Origin: Vibrio sp. 99-8-1 | Lineage (GTDB): Bacteria > Pseudomonadota > Gammaproteobacteria > Enterobacterales > Vibrionaceae | Assembly: GCF_013114595.1 (NCBI RefSeq) | Contig: NZ_VTXE01000011.1 | Span: 78,751 to 142,750 of the forward strand | Length of the DNA stretch: 64,000 nucleotides | Reading direction: 5' to 3' | Part shown: positions 38,342-49,069 of the stretch, in pieces | Layout of the letters: each line of letters begins with the position of its first letter | Position numbering within the stretch: position 1 is the first letter of the stretch | Notes under the pieces: model-generated | Database searches by the model: none | The model's input: the letters and a program-made list of their open reading frames with translations, nothing else | What the model was told of the DNA's origin: nothing | Position numbers and translations under genes: made by a program

Positions 38342-38872
38342 ATGAGTAAGCAAGACGAAAAAATAGTAGTTGGCAAATTTGGTGCTACCTACGGTATTCG
38401 TGGTTGGCTGAAAGTGATTTCCTATACAGACGACTCTGAAAGTGTTTTTAGTTATAACCCTTGGTTTATTAAACAAAAGGGTGCTTGGGTTGAATACAAA
38501 GTTGAAAGTTGGAAGCGTCATAACAAAGGTATGGTCGCTAAATTAGAAGGGCTAGAGGTTCGCGAGGACGCTCATCTTCTAACTAACTTTGAAATTGCAA
38601 TCAATCCAGATTCATTACCGGAGCTGTCAGAAGATGAGTTCTACTGGCGTGAATTGTTTGGTATGCAGGTGGTTACGACAAAAGGGTATGACCTTGGTGA
38701 AGTAACCGATATTTTAGAAACCGGCTCAAATGATGTTTTGGTAGTGAAAGCAAATATAAAAGATGCTTTTGGACAAAAGGAACGATTAATCCCGTTTCTT
38801 GAAGAGCAAGTGATCAAAATTGTTGATCGCCAAGCTCAACGGATCGAAGTTGACTGGGATCCTGGATTTTAA
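38342..38872 (+). CDS. rimM: ribosome maturation factor RimM
   Basis: RimM binds S19 and helps mature the 30S head. The 176-residue product has the N-terminal RimM barrel ([17 protein letters not shown]) and a C-terminal PRC barrel ([46 protein letters not shown]). It lies 45 bases after rpsP and 24 bases before trmD. Confidence 0.97.
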   Translation: MSKQDEKIVVGKFGATYGIRGWLKVISYTDDSESVFSYNPWFIKQKGAWVEYKVESWKRHNKGMVAKLEGLEVREDAHLLTNFEIAINPDSLPELSEDEFYWRELFGMQVVTTKGYDLGEVTDILETGSNDVLVVKANIKDAFGQKERLIPFLEEQVIKIVDRQAQRIEVDWDPGF

Positions 38873-38896
38873 CTCCACAGTAGAGCGAGAGAACAG

Positions 38897-39634
38897 ATGT
38901 GGGTTGGCATAATTAGCCTTTTTCCTGAAATGTTCAGTAGCGTGACTGATTTTGGAGTAACAGGTCAAGCGGTAAAAAAAGGTCTTTTAACAGTTGAGAC
39001 ATGGAATCCTAGAGATTTCACTCATGATAAACATCGAACTGTTGATGATAGACCTTACGGTGGTGGCCCTGGAATGTTAATGATGGTTCAGCCTCTGTGC
39101 GATGCCATTGCAACAGCCAGACAAGCAGCACCGGGAAAGACGAAAGTTATCTATCTTTCTCCTCAAGGTCGTAAGTTAGACCAACAAGGGGTTGAAGAAC
39201 TGGCAACAAATGAAAACATTGTTCTTATTTGTGGTCGTTATGAAGGGATAGATGAGCGTGTCATTCAGTCTGAAGTTGACGAAGAATGGTCAATTGGAGA
39301 TTTTGTAATGACGGGTGGTGAAATACCAGCCATGACGTTAATTGATTCAGTATCACGGTTTATACCGGGTGTACTTGGTGATTTTGCGTCAGCAGAAGAA
39401 GACTCTTTTGCTAATGGGCTGTTAGATTGTCCCCATTATACGCGTCCTGAAATGTTGGATGGAAAAGAAGTGCCTCAGGTACTAAAATCTGGAAACCATA
39501 AGGACATTCGTCGCTGGCGATTAAAACAATCGCTAGGCCGTACTTGGCTAAGAAGACCAGAGCTCCTGGAAAACCTAGCTCTGACTGACGAACAGGAACA
39601 ATTACTAGCAGAGTTTATTGCCGATCATGCGTGA
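38897..39634 (+). CDS. trmD: tRNA (guanine-N1)-methyltransferase TrmD
   Basis: TrmD methylates G37 of tRNAs with G36-G37, preventing +1 frameshifts. The 245-residue product shows the SPOUT trefoil-knot motifs [28 protein letters not shown] and [13 protein letters not shown], and the catalytic Asp region ADEEDSF-like stretch ([21 protein letters not shown]). It begins [13 protein letters not shown] after a GCGAGAG ribosome binding site. Confidence 0.98.
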   Translation: MWVGIISLFPEMFSSVTDFGVTGQAVKKGLLTVETWNPRDFTHDKHRTVDDRPYGGGPGMLMMVQPLCDAIATARQAAPGKTKVIYLSPQGRKLDQQGVEELATNENIVLICGRYEGIDERVIQSEVDEEWSIGDFVMTGGEIPAMTLIDSVSRFIPGVLGDFASAEEDSFANGLLDCPHYTRPEMLDGKEVPQVLKSGNHKDIRRWRLKQSLGRTWLRRPELLENLALTDEQEQLLAEFIADHA

Positions 39635-39695
39635 TCGAATATAACGCAAAGTAACCTATTTATATTAGTATCAGTTTATTCTAGGAATTTACAAA

Positions 39696-40049
39696 ATGAG
39701 TAACATCATCAAAGCTCTTGAAGAAGAGCAAATGAAATCAGACCTTCCTAAATTCGGCGCAGGTGACACTGTTGTTGTTCAGGTTAAGGTAAAAGAAGGT
39801 GACCGTGAGCGTCTACAGGCTTTTGAAGGCGTTGTAATCGCTGTACGTAACCGTGGTCTACATTCAGCTTTCACAGTTCGTAAAATCTCGAACGGTGAAG
39901 GTGTTGAGCGTACGTTCCAAACACACTCTCCAATGGTTGATAGCATCGAAGTTAAACGCCGTGGTGCAGTACGTCGTGCCAAGTTGTACTACCTACGTGA
40001 ACGTTCTGGTAAGTCTGCTCGTATTAAAGAGAAACTTGCTAAGAAGTAA
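39696..40049 (+). CDS. rplS: 50S ribosomal protein L19
   Basis: L19 lies at the 30S-50S interface. The 117-residue product ([60 protein letters not shown]) is full length. AGGAATT lies upstream. Last gene of the operon, before a strong terminator. Confidence 0.99.
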   Translation: MSNIIKALEEEQMKSDLPKFGAGDTVVVQVKVKEGDRERLQAFEGVVIAVRNRGLHSAFTVRKISNGEGVERTFQTHSPMVDSIEVKRRGAVRRAKLYYLRERSGKSARIKEKLAKK

Positions 40050-40074
40050 TGCTATAACCAGCATTTCTCAAAAG

Positions 40075-40104
40075 AAAAAGGGCTCCGAAAGGAGCCCTTT
40101 TTTT
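40075..40104. terminator. terminator between rplS and yacG
   Basis: AAAAAGGGCTCC (40075-40086), loop GAAA, GGAGCCCTTTTTTT (40091-40104); A and T runs on both sides allow use in both directions. Confidence 0.95.
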
Positions 40105-40297
40105 ATTGTGCGTCTTCCGACCAACCATCCGAATCAGACATGTCTGGAGCACCGGCAATGGAATTCTCTTCGTCAGCCCATCCTCCAAAATCAATTATTT
40201 GGCACTGTTTGCTACAAAATGGTCGGAAGGGACTCTCTTCACCCCAAACTACTTCTGTTTGGCAGCCGGGACATTTTACAATCGTTGGTTTTGACAT
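40103..40297 (-). CDS. yacG: DNA gyrase inhibitor YacG (zinc-binding)
   Basis: YacG binds GyrB and blocks DNA binding by gyrase. The 64-residue product has the four zinc cysteines C9 and C12 (KCPGCQTEV) and C28 and C32 ([18 protein letters not shown]), followed by an acidic tail ([11 protein letters not shown]). In E. coli yacG is also next to zapD (yacF) and coaE, as here. Confidence 0.95.
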   Translation of the reverse strand: MSKPTIVKCPGCQTEVVWGEESPFRPFCSKQCQIIDFGGWADEENSIAGAPDMSDSDGWSEDAQ

Positions 40298-40389
40298 AAT
40301 GATATAACTCCTAACAACCTAATTAACCTCAACTTGTGAGGTTAATTAGATTAAAAACGTATTGACTAAAAATGAGTTTCTCGCTGAGG

Positions 40390-41130
40390 TTAGCTACAAA
40401 TGGCCAGTTCAAACTCAACATCTTGGCTATAGGCTTGACCAGACTCGAATGACATAAATTTGATAGCAAAGCGATTTTTGTGACCAGAAATCATAGGGAA
40501 TACTCCGTGCTGAAGCGGAATATTTAAACGCAATATGTTGGCTTCTTCTGCGTCACTTTGGAAAAAACCATTTCTCGCAATTTGAGGGGTGAAATAGCCT
40601 GTTTCACGGCACAGTTTTAACCATAAATTTAAAGATTCAGATAGTGGTTGTAATGTTTCCATCCACTGTTCAGCATTGCGGATTCTCTGCTCCAAAGGAA
40701 GGTGGTTCCAGTAATGAAGCGCAGGGAGGTCAAAACAGCAGGTTCCTCCCGGTAGATTGAATCGTTGACGTATTGAGCTTAAAAAACGCTCTTCTTTTAA
40801 TGAACGGCCAAATCGTTCTGCGGCCATCAAAGTCTTATGTACTGAATCAATATCTTTAAGAACGGACAATAGCGTCTCTTGATCAACACCATCAACGTTT
40901 AGCCAGTTCTTGTAAGTTAATCGCTGTTTTTCAAGATCTTTGGCCAGTTCAGCCTTTAACTGGATTTGCTCGAATATCTCTAGCAGATCAAAAATAGAAC
41001 GGAAAAACTGCTGATACTGTAAATTGTCTGAAAATTTCGCAGAATGGTGCATCTGTCTTAGCAAAGATTCTACTCTAAGATAAATACGAGTTTTTTCATT
41101 TAATGGATGTTCAAATTTATGAATCGTCAT
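40390..41130 (-). CDS. zapD: cell division protein ZapD
   Basis: ZapD (YacF) bundles FtsZ filaments by binding the FtsZ C-terminal tail. The 246-residue product starts [19 protein letters not shown] and contains [16 protein letters not shown] and [16 protein letters not shown], matching the family; E. coli ZapD has 247 residues. It follows coaE by 26 bases on the same strand. Confidence 0.96.
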   Translation of the reverse strand: MTIHKFEHPLNEKTRIYLRVESLLRQMHHSAKFSDNLQYQQFFRSIFDLLEIFEQIQLKAELAKDLEKQRLTYKNWLNVDGVDQETLLSVLKDIDSVHKTLMAAERFGRSLKEERFLSSIRQRFNLPGGTCCFDLPALHYWNHLPLEQRIRNAEQWMETLQPLSESLNLWLKLCRETGYFTPQIARNGFFQSDAEEANILRLNIPLQHGVFPMISGHKNRFAIKFMSFESGQAYSQDVEFELAICS

Positions 41131-41156
41131 TCCGCGACCTTATTTAGCTCCTAAAG

Positions 41157-41762
41157 CTATTTATCTAAATTAACTGCCAACGCCATATATTGATTGTGCA
41201 GTTGAGTAACCTGAGGCAACAGTTCATGGTTATCATTATTAATAATATCATCTGCAAACTGCAAACGAACCTCTCTACTCGCTTGAGAGGCAAGTATGGC
41301 ATTCGCTTGAGTTTGTGACACATTGTCGCGCGCGATAGTGCGTTTGAGTTGTATCTCAGGACTCACATCAATGACTAAAATTCTGTCTGCCATTGATTGT
41401 AGTTGATTTTCAACCAATAAGGGAACCACTAAAAGTGCATAAGGTGTTGTTATCTTGCTTATATCTTGCTGCATCTTTTGGCGAATCATTGGATGAAGTA
41501 GCGAATCTAGCCATTTTTTCTCATTTGGTGAAGCGAATACTTTCTCTCGTAAGGCGCTACGGTTAAGAGTACCATCTTCTAATAGTATGCCTTCACCACA
41601 ATGGTTAACAATTTCATCTAAGCCCTTACTGCCTTTTGCTACAACATCTCTCGCAATAACATCAGCGTCAATGATCTCAATAGAAAAGTGCTGTTGAAAA
41701 AGGTTGGCGACAGTGGTTTTCCCTGAGGCGATACCTCCAGTTAACCCAACGATCAATGGCAT
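41157..41762 (-). CDS. coaE: dephospho-CoA kinase CoaE
   Basis: CoaE phosphorylates the ribose 3'-OH of dephospho-CoA, the last step of CoA synthesis. The 201-residue product has the P-loop GLTGGIASGKTTVA at residues 6-19, DADVIARDVVAKG and LLVVPLLVEN. It begins one base after the pilD stop, so it is transcribed with the pil genes; panB and panC for the same pathway lie at 59-61 kb. Confidence 0.97.
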   Translation of the reverse strand: MPLIVGLTGGIASGKTTVANLFQQHFSIEIIDADVIARDVVAKGSKGLDEIVNHCGEGILLEDGTLNRSALREKVFASPNEKKWLDSLLHPMIRQKMQQDISKITTPYALLVVPLLVENQLQSMADRILVIDVSPEIQLKRTIARDNVSQTQANAILASQASREVRLQFADDIINNDNHELLPQVTQLHNQYMALAVNLDK

Positions 41763-41763
41763 A

Positions 41764-42633
41764 TTAATATCCTAAAATTGTACTGTAATACCAGTTAGTA
41801 ATATCTGTACCCCAGAGCAGGCTTATCCATGCTGCAATGGCGAGATATGGGCCAAATGGAAATGATTTGTCTATGCCCTTTTTTTGTAGTCGTAACTGTA
41901 TAACACCAAAAACCAAACCCACCAATGAAGAGAGAAGTACTATGATGGGAAGACTTTGCCAGCCAAGCCAAGCTCCTAGAGCGGCGAGCAATTTAAAGTC
42001 ACCATAGCCCATTCCTTCTTTGCCGGTCGCCAGCTTAAACAACCAGTAAACACTCCATAAACATAGATAGCCCACCATTGCCCCGATAACGGAATCATGC
42101 AAGCTAATGGGGTTCCAACCTGCTAGCACTGTTGCGATACCCGCCCACATTAACGGTAAGGTAATTTGATCTGGCAGTAGCATGGTATCTAAGTCGATAA
42201 AGGTTGCGGCAATTAGTGCAAAAATAAAAAACAGTAGAGCGGCATTAAAAGGGCTAAAACCCAACTTTAATGCTGTTATTGTGCAAAGTAGCGCAGTGAG
42301 GAGTTCAATAAGAGGATAACGGGGGCTAATTGGTTCCGAGCAGTGGTGACACTTTCCTCTTAGTAAGATCCAACTGAATAACGGAATATTATCAATGATG
42401 CGAACGCTTTTGCCGCATTTTGGGCAACTAGAGTTGGGTTTGCTGAGATTAAAAGTGCTCTGATCTATCTTAATATCAAGTTCTGGAAACGTCTCCGCGC
42501 AATCTTGTTTCCACTCTCTTTCCATCATTATTGGTAATCGATAAATAACGACATTTAAAAAGCTACCAACAATGAGACCAAACACTCCGGCCAAAACAGG
42601 AAAAAGCCAAGGATATAAGTAAAATGCTTCCAT
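41764..42633 (-). CDS. pilD: prepilin peptidase / N-methyltransferase PilD
   Basis: PilD removes the leader from type IV prepilins and type II pseudopilins and methylates the new N-terminus. The 289-residue inner-membrane product has the N-terminal zinc tetracysteine (CPKCGKS and [13 protein letters not shown]), and the two aspartate sites of the A24 family ([15 protein letters not shown] and [16 protein letters not shown]), with about eight membrane helices. It completes the pilABCD-coaE arrangement. Confidence 0.97.
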   Translation of the reverse strand: MEAFYLYPWLFPVLAGVFGLIVGSFLNVVIYRLPIMMEREWKQDCAETFPELDIKIDQSTFNLSKPNSSCPKCGKSVRIIDNIPLFSWILLRGKCHHCSEPISPRYPLIELLTALLCTITALKLGFSPFNAALLFFIFALIAATFIDLDTMLLPDQITLPLMWAGIATVLAGWNPISLHDSVIGAMVGYLCLWSVYWLFKLATGKEGMGYGDFKLLAALGAWLGWQSLPIIVLLSSLVGLVFGVIQLRLQKKGIDKSFPFGPYLAIAAWISLLWGTDITNWYYSTILGY

Positions 42634-42666
42634 TGTGCATCTCTATAATTAACTATAAAAAGCATT

Positions 42667-43890
42667 CTATCCCATTACTGTCATTAAGTTAAAGATAGGA
42701 AGATATATTGAAACTATTAATGTTCCTATAATTAAACCTAGCAGTATCATAATCGAAGGTTCCAGTATTTTATGTAGGTTATCTATTGTGTCATCAACCT
42801 CGTGTTCATACTGGCTAGCGACGCGGCTGAGCATGGTATCTAATGTGCCGGACTGTTCTCCAACCATAACCATTTGTAGAAAATAATCTGGTAAATCCCC
42901 CTGCTTTTGCAAAGCAGAATGCAGTGTTGTCCCTCGAGATATATCTTGATAAATAACGGTCATTATATGTTGATAATAGCGATTATCTATATTGAGAGAG
43001 ACGTTTTTTAGCGCCGTTAATATAGGGATCCCAGAGCTTAATGTGAGTGATAAACCGTAGCTAAAAGAGAGCAGCGCACATTTTTGTATAATGATCCCAA
43101 GTAAAGGGAGTTTGGTTGTCTGTTGGCTAAACCATAGATTAAACGCCGGGAACTTATGCAACGCAAATATGAACAGTGATATCGCGGAGATGAGCAGTAA
43201 GCAGAGAGTAATAATATGATTTTTCAGCCAGTTAGATATGAGTATTAAGTATTGTGTATAGAGTGGCAGTTCCGCATTGACGCTTTTAAACAGCTGGGCA
43301 AATTCAGGGATAATGGTCGTTAGTATGATGGCGGTGATGAAAATAGCGGTGATAATAATGACGCTTGGATAGATCATGGCTTTAATGGCTTTTTGTCTCA
43401 TTTTTTGCTGTTTTTCTCGTAAGTCAGCTAGACGCTGAAAAATCGGCTGCAGCGCTCCCGTCATCTCTCCGATGGCAACAAGTTGGATATAGAAAGAGTC
43501 AAAATGTTCATCACCTAAGCGTAATGCATCGGACAGTGAATGGCCCGACTCAATATGCCCTATGATTTGCATAATTAAGGCTTTAAATCGGTCGTTATTC
43601 TGATGGGCTGAGAGTAATTGTAATGATTGGGTTAAGGGAATGCCGCAACTGATGGTTGTGGATAGTTGACGAGTAAACAGGGTTATTTCCGCTGAAGTGA
43701 TTTTAGATGATGTAACGTTTAGGTGAAATTTAGACTGACGATGTATTTTAATGATCTTAAGGTTTTCTTTTTTCAATTTAATTATGGCTTGGTTTTGATT
43801 CTCTGCTCTTAATACGCCTTTTACCCGCTGTTTACTCGCGTCTATACCTTGCCAATGATAAAGATAAGACGTTGTGGTTGATTTGTTCAT
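42667..43890 (-). CDS. pilC: type IV pilus assembly platform protein PilC
   Basis: PilC is the inner-membrane platform on which pilin subunits are assembled by PilB. The 407-residue product has two GspF domains (FTRQLSTTISCGIPLTQSL and LSFSYGLSLTLSSGIPILTA) and three membrane segments, the last near the C-terminus (ILEPSIMILLGLIIGTLIVS). Its start overlaps the pilB stop by four bases (ATGA), a coupled arrangement. Confidence 0.96.
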   Translation of the reverse strand: MNKSTTTSYLYHWQGIDASKQRVKGVLRAENQNQAIIKLKKENLKIIKIHRQSKFHLNVTSSKITSAEITLFTRQLSTTISCGIPLTQSLQLLSAHQNNDRFKALIMQIIGHIESGHSLSDALRLGDEHFDSFYIQLVAIGEMTGALQPIFQRLADLREKQQKMRQKAIKAMIYPSVIIITAIFITAIILTTIIPEFAQLFKSVNAELPLYTQYLILISNWLKNHIITLCLLLISAISLFIFALHKFPAFNLWFSQQTTKLPLLGIIIQKCALLSFSYGLSLTLSSGIPILTALKNVSLNIDNRYYQHIMTVIYQDISRGTTLHSALQKQGDLPDYFLQMVMVGEQSGTLDTMLSRVASQYEHEVDDTIDNLHKILEPSIMILLGLIIGTLIVSIYLPIFNLMTVMG

Positions 43891-45524
43891 TGAGCACCTA
43901 ATACTCTTTGCAGCTCTTCGATGCTTGTTACTCCCTTTTGCAAGTAGATCCGTGCAGAGTGCTGTAAGCTTGAGTTTCCTCTCTTTTCTGCCAAAGATAA
44001 AATGTCTGCTGGGTTAAATGGTTTGGTCATCGCGGCTTTAATCTCATCATCTATCGGTAATACTTCAAAAATGCCTATGCGACCTTTATAGCCATTATTA
44101 CAACGGTTACATCCGGCTGATTGCGCAGCATAAATAGGGCTATTTACAGGTAGCCCAGTAATGCCAGAATCTGTATCAGAGACCTTAGTGGCAAGTTTGC
44201 AGTGAGGGCAGAGAGTTCTAATCAGCCTTTGTGCGATGATCAGAGATAAGGAGGCGGCTAAGTTGTAGCTCTCAATGCCTATATTATTTAACCGGATAAG
44301 AGTATCGACGGCAGAGTTTGTATGTAACGTAGATAAAACTAGGTGTCCTGTTTGCGCTGCTTTTATTGCAATGGTAGCGGTTTCTTTATCACGTATCTCA
44401 CCGACCATAATAACATCCGGATCTTGTCTCAATAGGGTGCGTAATATTGTATTAAAATCGAGGGATATCTTGTCGTTCACTTGCACTTGATTGATGCCAA
44501 ACAGATTAATTTCTATAGGATCTTCCGCGGTAGATATATTTCGTTGTGGCGTATTAATCGTTGTTAAGCCTGCGTATAAAGAGGCGGTTTTGCCACTCCC
44601 TGTGGGGCCAGTCACGAGAATCATACCTTGAGCTTGGTTAAGGGCGTCGAGAAAGAGTGTTTTTTGTTGGGGATGAAGACCAAGATCATCCAAGGTTAGA
44701 AGTGTTCTTCGATTATTAAGTATTCTCAACACCAGTTTTTCTCCCCAAATACAGGGCAGGGTAGATACTCTTAAATCAACGGAGTTGTTGTTGGCCAGTG
44801 GTGTAAAAATGCGTCCATCTTGCGGTATTCGCCTCTCGGTGATATCTAGCTTAGCTTGTATTTTTATAATGGCAGCGATGCGTTGAGCGAGATAGTGGGG
44901 CGGATGCTGAGCTTCAAGTAACAACCCGTCACACCTTATTCTGATACGGTAATGCTCTTTATAAGGTTCGAAGTGAATATCCGATGCGCCTCTATTGACG
45001 GCATCTGTAATTACTTGCTCAATAAACTCATTAACTGAATTATCTTGCTGTTCGAGTGATGCTGCATCTTCGCTGGTGGTTTTGACCAGATGCGAGGTAG
45101 AGTGCTGATTGAGTTTCTCTATCACTAGCGATAAGTCATAGAAATTCGCAACCACTAATTCGGTCTGCAGTCCGGTAAAAAAGCGGAAATCACGTTCAAC
45201 AGCAAGGTTGCTAGGATCAAGGATTGCAAGTGTAAGTAATTGTTCTTCATGTTTTATGGGCAAAGCGTGATGCTTAATGATCAATGGTGTTAGATCGGCT
45301 TCGTGACAATGGGTGAAGTGTTGAAATTGATGAATATCTACTTTCGTAAGGTGAAATAATTGTGAGACATATTGCTGTAGCTGTTCAGCAGAAAGAATAT
45401 TGAGCTGCAATATCGCTTGGGATACGGAGCTTTTTTGTTGCTCAATGTGTAGAGTAATTTGTTCTGTTTGCTGTTCGCAAAGAAAGTTACCTTGCTGCAA
45501 AGCCGTGACTAAATTTGTTTGCAT
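43887..45524 (-). CDS. pilB: type IV pilus assembly ATPase PilB
   Basis: PilB is the hexameric cytoplasmic ATPase that powers pilus extension. The 545-residue product has an N-terminal T2SSE domain, Walker A GPTGSGKTASL, Asp box and Walker B (RQDPDVIMVGEIRD), His box (GHLVLSTLHTNSA) and the zinc tetracysteine (LCPHCK, CNRCNNGYKGR). ATG 45524 is used: AGG lies six bases upstream and it starts eight bases after pilA, whereas a longer frame to 45578 would run into pilA. pilT is not in the window. Confidence 0.95.
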   Translation of the reverse strand: MQTNLVTALQQGNFLCEQQTEQITLHIEQQKSSVSQAILQLNILSAEQLQQYVSQLFHLTKVDIHQFQHFTHCHEADLTPLIIKHHALPIKHEEQLLTLAILDPSNLAVERDFRFFTGLQTELVVANFYDLSLVIEKLNQHSTSHLVKTTSEDAASLEQQDNSVNEFIEQVITDAVNRGASDIHFEPYKEHYRIRIRCDGLLLEAQHPPHYLAQRIAAIIKIQAKLDITERRIPQDGRIFTPLANNNSVDLRVSTLPCIWGEKLVLRILNNRRTLLTLDDLGLHPQQKTLFLDALNQAQGMILVTGPTGSGKTASLYAGLTTINTPQRNISTAEDPIEINLFGINQVQVNDKISLDFNTILRTLLRQDPDVIMVGEIRDKETATIAIKAAQTGHLVLSTLHTNSAVDTLIRLNNIGIESYNLAASLSLIIAQRLIRTLCPHCKLATKVSDTDSGITGLPVNSPIYAAQSAGCNRCNNGYKGRIGIFEVLPIDDEIKAAMTKPFNPADILSLAEKRGNSSLQHSARIYLQKGVTSIEELQRVLGAQ

Positions 45525-45531
45525 AGTTAGC

Positions 45532-45966
45532 CTAATCCGTTTCTTTCTCACTGCCATATGCACAGTTTTTTGTCTCAAGCTCTTTGCTGTTAACGTAACA
45601 CTGCCAACCGTTCGATGTTCTTCGGTAGTTTAGTGTGCTTTGAGATGAGAAATGAGAATGTTCAGAAAAGGTAAATGACAGTACCCCTTTGTTATTCAGA
45701 GCTATGGTTCCTAATGGATTGACATTCGGTGCGCTACCTAACTGTTGCAGAATGTTGCTACTGGAAAAGTTACCATTTTCTAAATACCACATTTCTGCCG
45801 GAGGAATAAGGGCACGAAGCGTCGCTTGCGCTGAGGCTATTTCACTTTTCTTAATATAATTGTTGTAGGCGGGAATGGCATAGCTAGATAGGATGCCAAT
45901 GATTGCCACAACGATCATCAATTCGATTAAGGTAAAACCGGTTGTTGTTTTCTTCATGTTGGTCAT
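45532..45966 (-). CDS. pilA: type IV major pilin PilA
   Basis: PilA is the type IV pilin, probably of the chitin-induced competence pilus of vibrios. The product has a short positive leader, the cleavage site [22 protein letters not shown] with E5, a hydrophobic assembly helix, and a C-terminal disulfide-type pair ([18 protein letters not shown]). The start could be ATG 45966 (given) or ATG 45957 (MKKTTTG); neither has a clear ribosome binding site. Pilin bodies vary strongly between strains, so this one can serve as a strain marker. Confidence 0.93.
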   Translation of the reverse strand: MTNMKKTTTGFTLIELMIVVAIIGILSSYAIPAYNNYIKKSEIASAQATLRALIPPAEMWYLENGNFSSSNILQQLGSAPNVNPLGTIALNNKGVLSFTFSEHSHFSSQSTLNYRRTSNGWQCYVNSKELETKNCAYGSEKETD

Positions 45967-46118
45967 TATTCGCAGTTGTCGAAGATGAGCAAAAAGTAAA
46001 CAGAATAAGTGAATAGAGAAACAAAAATAGCTGTAATTTGGGGCGAGAGTAAAACTATTGATGAGAGGGGAGGCCCCTGATTGTAATAGCTTTCGAGACA
46101 GTTAGAAAAATGATAAAT

Positions 46119-46141
46119 GAGGTAACAGAGCTTGTTACCTC
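46119..46141. terminator. hairpin downstream of nadC
   Basis: GAGGTAACA (46119-46127) and TGTTACCTC (46133-46141) form a perfect 9-bp stem. Read on the minus strand it is followed within a few bases by T-rich ATTTATCATTTTT, fitting the end of the nadC transcript. The rest of the 265-base pilA-nadC gap shows nothing clear. Confidence 0.6.
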
Positions 46142-46231
46142 AGAAGCGAAACATTTAAGTGAACGTAAGGTGCTGTTTTGCTATTCATTGGCGTGTAAAC
46201 GCATTACTTAAGACACACTACGTAAAATGCC

Positions 46232-47230
<999 letters not shown>

Positions 47231-47256
47231 TTAGTTAGAATGATGGTGGAAGTTGA

Positions 47257-47814
47257 ATGATTATTGATAATGATGGATGGCTACAGAAGGTAAAAAAGGT
47301 CCCTTCTGAACATTTTGATTATCGACCAGACAATGCTGATATCTCTTTGTTAGTGATACATAATATTAGCTTACCTCCGGGAGAGTATGGTAATGATTCG
47401 ATCGAGCATTTCTTCACGGGTCAATTAAACCCTGATGCTCACCCTTTTTTCAAGGTGATACATACTATGCGGGTATCCGCTCACTGCCTAATAAAGAGAA
47501 CGGGAGAAATAATACAATTTGTCTCGTTTTATGATAGAGCCTGGCACGCTGGACAGTCGAGCTATGCTGGAGTAGAGCGATGTAATGATTACTCTATTGG
47601 CATCGAGTTAGAAGGTACGGATTTTGATGTTTATACTGATGAGCAGTATCTGTCCTTGAGTCAGTTGACGTTACTGTTGCAGAACCGATTTCCCATGATT
47701 ACTTCGCAAAGAATTACCGGTCATCAATATATTGCACCGTTGCGAAAAACTGATCCGGGCTTGGTGTTTGATTGGCGTCATTATCGTCAGTTGATCAATG
47801 GCTCTGATTTATAA
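47257..47814 (+). CDS. ampD: 1,6-anhydro-N-acetylmuramyl-L-alanine amidase AmpD
   Basis: AmpD cleaves the stem peptide from 1,6-anhydroMurNAc in cytoplasmic wall recycling; its loss derepresses ampC beta-lactamases in species that have them. The 185-residue product has the three zinc ligands H35 (LLVIHNISLPPGEYG), H156 (ITGHQYIA) and D166 (KTDPGLVFDW), at the expected spacing, and AWHAGQSSYAGVERCNDYSIGIELEG. It has the usual length and no signal peptide. Confidence 0.96.
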   Translation: MIIDNDGWLQKVKKVPSEHFDYRPDNADISLLVIHNISLPPGEYGNDSIEHFFTGQLNPDAHPFFKVIHTMRVSAHCLIKRTGEIIQFVSFYDRAWHAGQSSYAGVERCNDYSIGIELEGTDFDVYTDEQYLSLSQLTLLLQNRFPMITSQRITGHQYIAPLRKTDPGLVFDWRHYRQLINGSDL

Positions 47815-47825
47815 AGTCCCCCACT

Positions 47826-47930
47826 TCCTGTTGAGTGTTGCAAGTAAGGGCAGAGCGTGATCCTGCTAGCAACACAAGTGCGAGTCTACTCTTATTGACT
47901 GACTACACTCAGATAACTCGACTCGCAGGA
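47826..47930. repeat. inverted-repeat element between ampD and pdhR
   Basis: Two hairpins lie side by side. GTGTTGC (47835-47841) pairs with GCAACAC (47869-47875), and TGCGAGTC (47879-47886) pairs with GACTCGCA (47920-47927); TCCTGC (47861-47866) could also pair with GCAGGA (47925-47930). No coding frame fits. It resembles a structured RNA or a dispersed intergenic repeat; identity unknown. The following 220 bases to the pdhR promoter are AT-rich and show nothing clear. Confidence 0.55.
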
Positions 47931-48150
47931 CCCCCGATTTTAGGTGGTTCCTTCCTCAGCTCATCATACCTTTTTAAATAAGCCTCTGTTTTTAATAACC
48001 AAACGTTTTAAATAACCAATTTTTAATATCAAGTTGCATATTCTTTGGCGCAAATGTAATGCCTTGCCCTCTTTGTTGTTCACATAATGACTTATTATGT
48101 TATTAACCCGTTAAATTAAAAGCATTTTATGACTTATATCAATTTTCATC

Positions 48151-48179
48151 TGGACATAAAGGTTGGGCTTATGTTAAAT
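48151..48179 (+). promoter_or_regulatory. promoter of pdhR-aceEF
   Basis: TGGACA (48151-48156), a 17-base spacer and TTAAAT (48174-48179), with the PdhR operator just downstream. Confidence 0.65.
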
Positions 48180-48194
48180 TTTACGCCACTCTGA

Positions 48195-48211
48195 AATTGG
48201 TATTACCAATT
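48195..48211 (+). promoter_or_regulatory. PdhR operator
   Basis: AATTGGTATTACCAATT is a perfect 7-3-7 palindrome equal to the known PdhR consensus AATTGGT-N3-ACCAATT. It covers the first transcribed bases after the promoter, so PdhR would repress its own operon until pyruvate releases it. Confidence 0.93.
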
Positions 48212-48251
48212 TACATATTCAAAATTAATAATAAGAGTAGACAAAACCGAA

Positions 48252-49019
48252 ATGGCTTATCAAAGGATTCGTCAGCCTAAGCTCTCAGATGTTATAGAAA
48301 AAGAGCTAGAGCGGCTGATAATGGAAGGAACATTTTCTCCAGGGCAGCAGTTGCCACCGGAGCGAGAGCTGGCTTTACAGTTTGATGTGTCACGTCCTTC
48401 TATTCGAGAAGCAATCCAACGCTTAGAGGCAAGACGCTTGCTCACTCGTCGTCAAGGTGGTGGGACATTTGTCAGTGAGTCTCTTTGGCAAGGTTTTTCA
48501 GATCCTTTACTCGATTTATTGTCGACTCATCAAGAAGCTCAACTAGACTTACTGGAGTCTCGTCACGCACTCGAAGGTGTTTCTGCCTATTTTGCAGCCT
48601 TGCGTGGCACTGAAGAAGATTTTTCAAGAATTCGTCAATGTCAGGAACGAATTTTTAAAGCTGAAGAAGAGAAGAACGTTGCGGACGAAGCCGCAGCCGT
48701 GATGGACTCGCTAATTGCTATCACAGAAGCCGCTCACAATGTTGTGTTGTTACACATTGTTCGAAGCTTGGCACCTCTTCTAGAGCAAAATGTATTACAG
48801 AATTTAAAACTATTACATCGCCGCAATGAAGTGGTGGATAAAGTAAGTAGACACAGAGCTAATATCGTTGATGCGATACTTTCTGGAGAGCCTAAACTGG
48901 CTCGTGAAATGTCTCATTCTCATTTAGCTTATATCGAAGAAACATTGTTGGACTTAACTCGTGAAGAGAGCCGAAGAAAGCGCTCGTTACGCAGAATCCA
49001 GCAAAGTAATGAGTCTTAA
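48252..49019 (+). CDS. pdhR: pyruvate-responsive regulator PdhR
   Basis: PdhR is a GntR/FadR-type repressor of the pyruvate dehydrogenase genes. The 255-residue product has an N-terminal winged helix-turn-helix ([20 protein letters not shown], then [18 protein letters not shown]) and a C-terminal FCD ligand domain ([35 protein letters not shown]). It sits 50 bases before aceE and behind a perfect PdhR box, as in E. coli. Confidence 0.96.
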   Translation: MAYQRIRQPKLSDVIEKELERLIMEGTFSPGQQLPPERELALQFDVSRPSIREAIQRLEARRLLTRRQGGGTFVSESLWQGFSDPLLDLLSTHQEAQLDLLESRHALEGVSAYFAALRGTEEDFSRIRQCQERIFKAEEEKNVADEAAAVMDSLIAITEAAHNVVLLHIVRSLAPLLEQNVLQNLKLLHRRNEVVDKVSRHRANIVDAILSGEPKLAREMSHSHLAYIEETLLDLTREESRRKRSLRRIQQSNES

Positions 49020-49069
49020 TTGGTTCATTGCATGTTCATTAGATCCAACTAACAAAAGGATAGACCGCC

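Noticed and set aside
47826..47930. Integron attC (VCR-like) site
   Set aside because: The core sites RYYYAAC and GTTRRRY are not present at the ends, and no cassette structure surrounds it.
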